From NCBI RefSeq assembly GCF_039555335.1, contig NC_092637.1, positions 8,819,815-8,883,814 on the forward strand: a stretch of DNA of 64,000 bases. Reading direction: 5' to 3'. The notes beneath the pieces were generated by a model. That model worked only from the letters and a program-made list of their open reading frames with translations, did no database searches and had not been told where the DNA came from. The translations under genes and the position numbers were made by a program. The stretch comes from Amphiura filiformis. Lineage: Eukaryota > Echinodermata > Ophiuroidea > Amphilepidida > Amphiuridae. Within the stretch, counting starts at the first letter, position 1; the number at the start of each line of letters is the position of its first letter. Shown here piece by piece: positions 37,501 through 49,500 of the stretch.

Positions 37501-40500
37501 TTACTTGTCCCCAATGTGCTATAATTTAGAGGAGAAATGCAAAAATAAGCACAAAATTGGGCATGGGTGTAGTACCCCCTTAATATGGGGTGTTAGTCTG
37601 TTACCAATAAGAGATGGTATTGAGTGTTTTATGGAGCATGGATGTCCTGAAATATGAACATTAAATTAAGGTGTCAAAAGATTAAACACATGTCTTCCTA
37701 TGAAGGTCACACATCCAGTTAACAGAGAGATTCATATAAAACAGGCATGTGTAATGGAGGTTGGACTGTATTAAAAGAATGTTGAAAGGATGCAATTTCG
37801 CCTTGTTGCTTATTCCCTTCAAACTATTCAAAAACACTCTCCTGTTAGACGGCAAGCATAAGCATCAAGGCCACTTCTGTGATTTTGTATGCCTTGTTGC
37901 TGATGCCCTTCTAACTATTCAAATGCACTCTCCTGTTAGATGACAAGCATAAGCATCAAAGCTACTTCTGCTCTAAAATAGGACTTTGTCAGTTAGATTT
38001 GATGATGAATAAGGGGGCTGTTTAACATGAACCAGGGACTACTTCAACACAAAAGAAGCCACTGGTTGATCAGATTTCTACCAAAATCAGGAGCTGCTTG
38101 GCCTAAAGCAGTTGCTTAATGCTCTGCGCGCTAGCCTTTAACATAAAAAGTCCCAAGTTTTGAAATATTTTCTCAAAATACCGAGAGCTATCTCTTGATC
38201 CTCTGAACCAACACTTGGCAACACTTAATGCATTTTCCATGCTGATTCCAAATATGGTCATGAAAATGTAAATTTTCAAAATTTTGAATTTTTAAAATTT
38301 TTAAAATTTGTCGCCTGAAGTCGACACCCCTGAATGATTAATTTATTGTTAATCCACCTATTGATTTATTTCAACAGAAGCTAAGAAGAGACCAGAAGAA
38401 TCCACTGTGGAAGAGAAACAGCAGGACCAACAACAACAGCCCAAGGCCAAGAAGAAGAAGAAAGAAAAGGAGAAAACGGTTATAGATGAAGAAAAGGAAG
38501 CTGCTATCGCTGCCGAAGTCAAGGCTGCTCGAGAGAGGGCGCTTGTCCCACTGGAGATAAGAATGAAGCAGTTTAAAGACATGTTACTTGAGCGAGGGGT
38601 GAGTATCCTAATTTGGCTTAAGTATAGAATACTGATAAAGTAGAAATTTTCATGCTATATTTATTTTCGGGCTTTTTCGCATTCCAAGTAGCTACTGCAA
38701 AAATAACAACGGGAAGATATATTCCTTTTGTGTGTAGGCCAATGTAAGAATCGTGAATTTAAATACAAGGGAAATGGTTCAAAATTGGCAAACACAAAAA
38801 ATTAATGGCACAAAAATTTCCACTTTTGAAGTACTCGTCACCCCCTGTGTTTATAAGATTTTCACAGCATACCCAGAATGCAGCATTCATTGCATGTGCT
38901 GCTTGTGTGAAATTTGACCTTTTATCAGCTTTATAGGATGGCATAATTATGGCTGGTCATTTTTCATTTGAAATTTCATTTCTGGAGCTCTTAATTTTTG
39001 AACACTTGTAATGAATGTACGACCCACAGTTACTCCAAAATAACATCACAGTTACTTAAAAATACCATCTAAAACCTAAGAGCTCCAGTAATATTGCTGC
39101 TGTAAAGATCTTCCTTGTGTACATGGTCAGTGGGAACTTGCATGCCTCAGGAATAAGTTATAGGATGTTTTACAAAAGCATGGTGATGTGGTGTGAAAAT
39201 CTGTTAGAGTGGGGAGGATAATCTTATTCCCTGACTTTTACCGAAACATTTTATTAGAGCAAAAGGATATATCAAGTTTTCATTGAACTTTTAGTAAAAT
39301 AGTACATGAATAGTAAATGAATACAGCTGTGACGATTGTGTGCATACACTATGTGATGAATGCCCTTGTGTTTGCAACACAGAAGTGTATCCAACTCACC
39401 ATGCTCACTCGTGATTTGTTAGTATGCAATGTTTGTATTGATGAATTTATGACTATTTTCACAACAAAAATGTTCACTTACGTGAGCTTTCAGCTTGCGG
39501 TCGCTAAGCCTTTTTCAAACTGATGTTATTGATCTTGATGAGTGTCACATGACGAGTTGTTGTCAACAACGTCATGTTTGTGTTGTATTTTGAACATGTT
39601 AAATCATTTGAAGTCATTTAAAACTTCTCTGCAGGTTTCAGCGTTCTCAACATGGGAGAAGGAACTTCACAAGATTGTCTTTGATCACCGATACCTACTA
39701 CTCAACCCCAAGGAGCGGAAACAGGTGTTTGAGAACTTTGTCAAGTCTCGTGCCGAGGACGAGAGGAAAGAGAGAGCTGGCAAACTGAAACAGGACAAAG
39801 AGAACTTCAGGGCCCTCATGCAAGATGCTAAACTCAGTCCTAAGTTAGTATATGTTTATTTATTCATGGTATAGAAATTTTACAATTTTTTCATGTTATA
39901 GAAAATATCAACAAGAGCCGATAGCAATGCAATACTCAAGTGTATTAACCCCCTGAGCACTACCTGCCGATCTAACATTGCCCCTGATTGGTCAATTACA
40001 TGATATCTTCATTTTAATCACCAATCAGAATGGAGCTTTGCAAATAATTCACCCCATTTTTTTTGTTGTGGTGAAATTATTCTAACAATGTTGCTGATTG
40101 GTCCAATTGATAATGAAAACTCTTTTTTGGCCAATCGGCAGGTAGTAGTCATAGGGTTAAACTTATTTCTTAGTTTATACCCTGTTCATCAGGGGTCCTC
40201 CTGAAAAAATAGACAGGATATTCAAACTTCACATACTTCTTTATCTTATTCATTCATACACGTGTGCGTCTCTAAATAAAGGGACTGAATCCAACCCCAT
40301 TATAAAATTTTTTAAAAAATTCTGGATTTTGTTTTTTGTGATGTGCTTATATTATATTTATATAACATCCCTCCTTGCTTTACAGAACCACCTTCAGCGA
40401 ATTCGCACAGAAATACGGCAAAGATTCACGATTTAAATCTATTGATAAGATGCGTGAACGCGAGGGCCTATTCAACGAGTATATGCTACAAGTTCGTAAG

Positions 40501-43500
40501 AACGCTAAAGAAGAAGCGTCAATGAGGGCGGAGAAGGTATGTTTTTATGTCAGGAGTCAGGGGGGAGGGGGGAGGGAGAGGGGAATTGATTGAAATGGTG
40601 TCAAGAAGTCCCAGAAAAGTTTAGAGGTTGTTTTTTTTTGCTTGGTTTTCATAAGTTTTGTTGTTCTTTTTGGCTTTGATGCAGCCGCATTGTTAAAAAA
40701 AATTTTGTCTCAAATTTGTTATCAAAATTGAGTATCAAATCATCAAATCAAAATCTATTTAAAAACAAATTGGGAATAAGTTTCTGGGATAACTTCTTGA
40801 TGAAAATATCCTCTGCCATGTTGGCAGGGGGTTTCCATGGCAAAAGTGATACCATGGATATCATTAGAAAACAAAAGCTTTGTGTTTGCAGAGCTAGTGC
40901 TTGTTTTCTTCAACTTGTTCAATGCACCACAAAGTTTTCAAATGAATTTGACAAAATTGACAACGTAGACGAGTCCTGTGTACGTGCACTTTGATCCACA
41001 GAGTCATGGTTGTGTAATCAAAGTGATGTGGTCTGTGAGTCTCACATTACTTGCTGCTCAGGAATTAACATGAAAAGTAATAAAAATACCGTACCTAGGC
41101 AGGATTTAACCAATTTCAAATATATAAAAGGCCTGACTCAAGGATAAAAGATGTAAGATTAAGAAGAAAGACAATTTTGAACATCTGGAGTTCATGACCC
41201 CAATTTCATGATTTCTGTTATTTATTTGAAATATTTGTTTTCTAGATTATCACAAACATTTTCATGTTTCCATAGTCAAATTGAGTTGAATTCTAAAATT
41301 CCAAAATGTCCAAGGAACTTATGTGGGCATGTTTGTGCTGGAATGAAAATATAAATATTATCATTTCAGGAAGAAGACCTTTATTGGCATCTTTGTAGAA
41401 AATATAGAATTAGTTCTGTGCAAAAACCACAGATTGATGCAGTGCAATGACATTAGGTACAGTACCCTAATGATCCTTTATTTAGAATAACCATTGCAGC
41501 CAGAAGTTTTCATAACTTTGTGGTGCATTGATCATCCGTTGGTGTGATGTGTGCATGTGTCCTTCTTCTCGAGGAGAACCATTCTGAAGTAAAATGATAA
41601 CTTTATGTAAATCATAGATAAAAATAATAGGAATTTCATGATCTTTGTCGACAATGAAATGCAGAAATGTTGTGAACGTGATGAATTGTTAACGTAAAAT
41701 GACAGAATCCAGAAGATGGAATAGACAGAGTGTAACTTGAAGATGCGTCGTAAATGTTTTTGTAAAAAGACAAGATGTCTTTAACCAAGTGGATTGATCA
41801 ATTTTATAATTAACTTAATTAGCTTAACAAACTCACCTTTTATGTTATTTCATTCCAACACCCTGACTGCTAGCTGCTTTTTACAGTGACGGCGGATCAA
41901 TCGATCGCTGGTCCCCCTAGCAAGTATAGAGGTCGCTCTCTCAAGCTTTTGGCTGTTATCGATACGTCATCCTCGTTGCGCATTGAATGAATGATTGCTG
42001 CCAATTCCGGTACTAAATGTTCCATATTTTCTTTTTTGTAAGAAACTTGAAAAGTAGTATGTTTTTGTTTTGACATTGAGGAGTAGGTCTATTAATAAAA
42101 CAAAGGTTTTCTAAGAGAATCGTATAAATATGAAACAATTGATGCACGTATGTCATGACGATATAACGTTAATTTGCGAGTGACTTACCAAATATCTTAG
42201 AAATCCTTTGTGAGGCCAAGCCTAGCGAAATGAAGTAAATGAGCGACTCAAAAGAGTATCTAGAAAGGGGTGCCGTGAAACAGTCAACTGTCTAGAAACT
42301 GATCAAGCATGTTCAAGGACCAATCAAAAGAGCTGTAGATGGGGTATCTAGAAACCACATGAAGGCATTTAGAAACTGATCTAGCACGTTCAAGGACCAA
42401 TCAAAAGAGCTGTAGATGGGGTATCTAGAAACCACATGAAGGGCATTTAGAAACTATCAGAGGGTGTTGCATAAAATAGCAGAAGGTGTGTCTAATGGTG
42501 AGAGCAGCTTTTTATATAGAACTTTGGGAGACAAGAGATGAAATACATCAGCTGCAGGTTTACTTTTATCCTATCCAAGGCAAGAATTTGAACACTCTGT
42601 AACCATGGTAACCGGTTTTACACAAGGTAGATGTGCTCCTAAGATGCATGATTGATGTGTGATTGTGTTAAGGATGAGAACTCACTGTAGGGCTGGGACG
42701 TAGTAATGATAATGATATAACTATCTATCAGAATTCATTTTGTTTGGCAAGAATGTGATTGTCGAATTCAGTCTTAATCAGAAGAATAAAAGTTATTAGT
42801 ATACGACAAAAGCTCTTATTTCATGAAATTGTGGGAAAAAAACAATCATTTTGAAAGATCTTTTGAATTGTCATAAAATTTGAAAAAGTAATAGTGATAG
42901 TTAAATGTAAATTGTGAGAAAGTTCTTTACACTTGCAATTTTGTACCAATAATTTTCAAAAGAATTATTAAATGTAAAGATTACATTTGGAAGATATGAG
43001 AGAGAATTAATATATATGCTCTTAAAAGAATTTCAGTTTGAACAAACTTTATAAAGGAGAACTTTCCTAAAAACTCTGAAAGTATAGACGGACACTTGTT
43101 GATATTTTTGTTTGTGTACAGGCAATTTGTATTATGTGTGTGTGTTAATGAGATTTGTAATGTGTATTCATAAGATTTGTATTTTGTATGGTGTGGTTGC
43201 GTGTGGATGGTTGTGTGTGCGCATCTCGGTAAGTAAGGTTAGTGAAATGTGGACTTATTCCAGATGAACTTCACATAAATTTGGGCACAAAATAAACGGT
43301 AATTGCAGAATACAGGGCATCCCTCTTATTTGTTTATTAATACTAACCCTAAACTTTTGCCCTAATCCTAAACTCTAACCCTAACTTGAGAGTGGTGCCT
43401 CGTTTTCTGCAATTACGCCCCAACAAACTATGGATGTTTGTAGTTCTCTTATAAAACATACAAGAGACCCCAAGTAGCTTAAAAATGCACTTGGAAACAG

Positions 43501-46500
43501 TAATCAGTGGTATAGCATGTGCTCAATGTTGCCTGGGGTAAGACAAAAAAGTTCCACTTGTGTTTAGTTCAAACTATGTCCACAGTTGATGCATATGTCC
43601 ACAGTTGATGCATATGTCCACAGTTGATGAATCTTATACTTATACTTATACTTATACTGATACAACTACGTACATGCTTGTGTGTGGGGGTGTCTTTGTA
43701 AGTGAGGTGTGTGTGTGCATATGTGAGTGCTGAGTGTATGTGTGTTATGTGCACATTTGAGCATGTGTTGTAACTGAGTGTATGCATGTTAAGTATGGTA
43801 GTTTTGTTGTAAATGTAGGCAAATGTACAAAAAAAGACAATTAGGCTGGTTTGTTTGTACTCTTAAGATTCGTAAGTTGGTACGAGAGGGAAAATGTAAT
43901 TTATTGATGGTCACAATTACAATTTCTTACGACTTGGTCAATATCATCTAACAAACATTGTTCATAATTGGTGATACCATTACCATCAACAACATCACTT
44001 GTATCAAAACTGGTCTATTAGGCACCACATCTAAATTGGTTTGATATTGGAATCGATAGTCGATGCCCGATTGATCCCTTGTTCTTAGTATTTAAGAAAT
44101 ATCATGCTTGACTGCTGTATTGTGCAAACATTTAACCTGTGTATGTAATGTATTCACCAACACAATTTTGCCATCAAGTCTTGTAGCATATACGGTTGAT
44201 ACAAAGAGAGAGTCAATTAGGATGTGTTGCCGTAGTGATGTTGTTTTTGGTATCACATGATTTGAGACAATGTAATGAACATGCTGATTGATTGGATGAC
44301 AAAATATAGTGATGCCAATCATGCCATAAATGATTGATGGTGATGTGGTATTCATTATTCATTTCAAAATTTTGAAAGAAAAATGTAAAATTGTTGCTGG
44401 TCCTCTAAACATATGGAGCTTTAAAATGTGCAAAATAACAGGAAATTATGCTTAATTAATACTTTTGTTTTGTTGTGGTTGTTGTTAATTCCATCTTTGT
44501 TTTGGGCTATCCCATTTAAAGTTCCCACTCCATCTGTGAATGATTTAGCTGAAGTCTTCCACATGGGGAATATGGGTTTCAAATAGAATGGACAATTAGG
44601 TAAATTCCATTTGGAATACTCACTCCAGTTGTGGAAGATATGGGTAGTCATAATACAGGGGGGTATGGGTTTTAAAATAATAAACCCTAGCAAATTCCGT
44701 ATGCAAAACATACTCCCTCTGCGGAAGAATTTTATTAAATCTTCCACAGGGGTATTGTAGATTTCAAATGGACTAGCCCATACAGGTTTTAAAAAGTTTA
44801 CCAAGTCTGTAAGAATTTGTGTAAGTGACAGTAAGAAGTACTGTAGTTAAGTATGAGAATCCACTGCATATGATTTCATCATCATAAGTATTATGTAAAA
44901 ATTGAATGAAATAATATGCAGTGCATTCAAAAGTAGTTAAGTTCCAACCAAAACCATCTATCGCTATTATTAACATGAACATTCCTCCCCATCCCTCCAA
45001 ATCTTACTACATCCCCCGGTCCCCCTCCATTTTTACCTCCTCACAGCTTAAAGTGGATTTTTTTGCGATGTTGGAAGAGCGAGATGATATCGACAAACAT
45101 TCAAGATGGAGCAAGATTAAAGATAAGATGCACAAGGATTCACGGTATAAAGCAGTAGATCACAGCTCACAGAGGGAAGACTGGTTTAGAGAATATGTAG
45201 AGACCAAAGCTAAGGTTAGTGTCATGGTTAATCCTGGTTAAGAAGGCCCTGGTATAAAGTGGTAGATCACAGCTCACAGAGGGGAGACTGGTTTAGAGAA
45301 TATGTAGAGATCAGAGCCAAGGTTAGTGTCGTGGTTAATCCTGGTTAAGGTCCTAGTATAAAGCAGTAGATCACAGCTCACAGAGGGAAGACTGGTTTGG
45401 AGAATATGTAGAGACTAAAGCTAAGGTTAGTGTCATGGTTAATCCTGGTTAAGGCCCTGGTATGAAGTGGTAGATCACAGCTCACAGAGGGAAGACTGGT
45501 TTAGCAAATATGTAGAGACCACAGCTAAGGTTAGTGTCGTGGTTAATCCTGGTTAGTGTCGTGGTTAATCCTGGTTAAAGGCCCTAGTATAAAACGGTAG
45601 ATCACAGCTCACAGAGGGAAGACTGGTTTAGAGAATATGTAGAGACCAAAGCTAAGGTTAGTGTCATGGTTAATCCTGGTTAAAGGCCCTAGTATAAAAC
45701 GGTAGATCACAGCTCACAGAGGGAAGACTGGTTTAGAGAATATGTAGAGACCAAAGCTAAGGTTAGTGTTAAGGTTAATCCTGGTTAAGGCTCTGGTAAA
45801 ATGGTAAAATTATTTTTCTTAATATTACATGTCATGATGATGTCAATTCAATTTGTTTGTTTGTTATTATTTACTTAAAAGTGCAGTGGTTTATGCTGCC
45901 CTACTCACATTCATAAACCCACAAGCCTCAACACACTTCACATGAGTTTGCTGACCACTGCGGCCCAAGACACACCATACAGTTGGAGGGCCATTCAACT
46001 TTGACGCGCTATTATTAAACTGCGCGCTATGAATACGCACACAACGAAAATTCAAATTTGCTTGGTTTGAGTTGCAGTTTTAAAAGCTTCCAAAATTCTC
46101 TCTACAACTCCAGTTAGCTATATATTTTATATATAACTACAAGAAAGGCTTTCAACATTCCATATATGTTCACAAAAAATACCGTAACTTTGCAAGGAAT
46201 ATGATGTGGGCACATAAACACAAATTTTTGTCATGAATTGAGATAAAAGAGTAACAAAAACTACTATATTTTAAAAATGGTTCGAGTTCATGAATCAGGA
46301 ATTTGCATATGATTAGAAACATGGCTTATTATCCTCATATTAAAAAATCAAGATTTTTGGTTGGTTAAGACAAAAACCTGCCGGGATGAAAAGGGTATTT
46401 TACAAGACGGAAAAATACCAGTAAACTGTAGGCCACGCGACAACAACATTGAGAAAGTTCATGCGAGCAGTTTTAAACTGCGCTCGCGTATTTCACTGAA

Positions 46501-49500
46501 CGCAGGTGAATGGCGCGCTTGAGCGCAACAAAGTCGCGCGCGTGTACTCGTTCATGGTGTCAAGTCACGCGGTATTGTTATGAAGTTGTTTACTTAATTG
46601 TCGTCGATGGGCCGAATCTGGGTAACCAATTTAAACCATTATAACAACTTTGAATTTTAAGTTCAAAATTTGGGACAAAGACTAATCGATAGATAAAGGT
46701 TGAAATTACTTGTCTGACTAAAAATTAGAATGATTAAAGCGTTAAGACAGAAAATATCCGGGTCAGAAGTCCTTAGCAACGAAAATAAATTTGAAGGTAA
46801 GGCAAACGCAAAATTCTAACTACAAAAGTAGACAAAATAGAAATCAAGTAGAGAATTGTGAAGATATTTTCAATACAAGTTATTTGTAAATTGCCCAAGA
46901 TGATTGGCTTCACATAATACGATACATTTCAAATCGAAATTTTCCGCGGGAAATGTAAAAAAGCATACCCAAGAGTGCGACGGTCATTTTTGCAAAGGTC
47001 GCGTACGTTAATAATTTGACCTTTAACAGAAAACGCGCATGATGGCCCTCCGACTGCATATAAACCATTTAGCAATAATCAGGGCCTTGCAGCTAAGAAG
47101 CACACACCCTATTCATACCACAATAAACCATCGCAGCCAGGATAATGCTCTGGGAATTTGCTAATCACTGTGGCCCAAGACACACTATAAATTATAAACC
47201 ATTTAGCAACAATCAGGGCCTTGCAGCTAAGAAGCACACACCCTATTCAAACCACAATAAACCATCACAGCCAGGATCAGCTGCTCCCTGAGTCTCATGG
47301 GTAACCGAGACAATAAGCAGTTAGTTCGATTGCCCAGGGAAATTTCAATTTTTAATTATATATACAATTCCCATCGATCACGCTACTGTTTTACTGTTTC
47401 AATTATTTCCTGATTATCTACATGATCTGTGCCTGGGCTAACTCTCGATTGAGTTGAACTGAACTGAACTGAGCTAACTTAACTTAACCATCTTGTTTTA
47501 TTCCACAAACAGCTGGACAGTGGGATAGACGTAGAGAAAGAGAAACGTATTCAAGCCAGTATCAGAGAACGCGAGAAGGAAGTCCAGCGAACAAGAGATG
47601 AACAACAGAGGGAGCTAGAACGAGAACGAGGGCAGTATAAGAAAGAAGAAGCTATTCAACACTTCAAAGCATTGCTGGCTGACCTGGTAGGTAGCGTGTT
47701 ATAATTGGGCTTCCAAATCCCTTGTGGTAGATTATCATGCATTTCAATTCTAGTCGAACAATATATGAAATTAAGGTGGATTATTTTGTGCATTTTATTA
47801 TAAAATCAAGCCAAATTGCTTTTCCTTCACATTTAAGAAGAAATATAAAACAAATATCAATTGAAAATTAACATTCCATACTTATAATTTAAAAAATTGA
47901 CATATATATATATGATAGAAATTACTGGTACATTGGGCATATACAAATGGGGAAGATTGTTCTTATTTTTAAATTCAAGTACTAGCCCCTCCCCGGATCT
48001 AAGCCCACCCCATTTTTGAAGTGAATTGCCCATCTAGGGGGGTGGGGACTTAAGCCCGAGGGGCACAGTGTATTTTACCTATAGGAAAAATCATTCCGTA
48101 CTATGCATGTGGCTCAAAATAAGCTAAGGTGTCATAAAAGTGTAACACACAATTATTTTTCCAGCTCTTTTCTTTTGGTCTCCAACCAGGTTTAAATTAT
48201 AGTATGCACATATATCGTTCATAATACACTAAAAGAAAGATAAGTTATAGACCATTTACTTCACAAATTTAATTTTCTAGCCCTTGCGTACGTTATATTT
48301 GACAGACACAATTTTGATGATTTTCTGCAATCAAATAAAAATTTATAAAGTATTACATAAGGTATTTTGTGGGTATTTAGGTGTAGGACCTACAGCAACT
48401 GAATTGTGGAAAAAAATGTGTCCAAATATTACAATAAGGAGGATAAATTGTTATAAATAAAATGTGTGTGTCTGTCAAGCCATAACATACGCAAGATGTC
48501 TGTCAAATGTAACATACAGAATAATAATTTGGCAAAACAGTAGTTCAAGATGGGAAATTGAATAAAGATCACATGCAGTTTATAAATCACATGTTTTAAA
48601 ACACTTTTATAAACTCTAAACTATCATCATAATGTGAACATCAAGTGATTTTTAATTTTTTAAAACAAATTGCGTATATTACTTTTGACAGACACACACA
48701 AATCTTGCGTATGTTACTTGCGTACAAATGTTTGACAGACAACACTTAACAATGGATTGTGTCATCAAAAAAGCTTCTCCTCACAAAGTGATAGCGCCAC
48801 ATAGCTAGGTGGAGCTAAATGCTATGTCATGTAGCATAATTATCTGTATCACCCTAGTTTAGCAGGAATTACAGCACCGTCTTGCGTATGTTACTATTTG
48901 ACAGACATTTCAAGAAAAATTTTAAAATTGTTATATGTTCAAAAAAGATGGCAGCCACTTACAAATTGATTATAATATGGAGAAATGAAGTTATTTACAA
49001 TAGATTTACCCTTTAGTTTATGCTTCAAGTCTTTGTTTATAAAAAACTGAGGGGCTTCAAAATCAATCAAAAGGTTGACAGACAATAGTAACATACGCAA
49101 GGCAAACTTTTAAATCCTTTTTTTGATCTGTTAACTTATAATTCATAATGCCTCTTTCTGTTTTTTTGATTGGTTTACTGCACCATTTTGGGAAACAGGT
49201 CACATGAATTTCTATAAGGATAAATAAAAAAAATTAAAAGCTGTTGAAAAAAGGCGTCTCTTGGCATGTTACAAATAAAAGTGTAAAAATAGGCATTTTT
49301 ACAGCTATTTTTATTATTTTTATTATTTAGAGTGAAAGGATTTTACTTAAATTGTGTATGCTATGTCTTTACTACCTAAACTTGCCACTAAACTAGCAAA
49401 TATTCCATTTCTATAATTATTATTTTAAAAAAAAGATGTCAAAATATATGGCTATAATATGACACCTTAGCATATTTTGAGCCATGTACAGATCACTGAC

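Larger units (their letters stand above)
40537..45046 (+). other. TCERG1 intron 12, 4.5 kb
   Basis: Apart from the repeats listed separately (42220-42460, 43570-43660, 44504-44780) I see AT-rich unique sequence, GT-rich microsatellite-like tracts at about 43130-43230 and 43680-43770, and no exon candidates or RNA gene. Confidence 0.6.

Noticed and set aside
44421-44804. 127-codon minus-strand frame
   Set aside because: Covers the 44504-44780 palindromic MITE; no domain.
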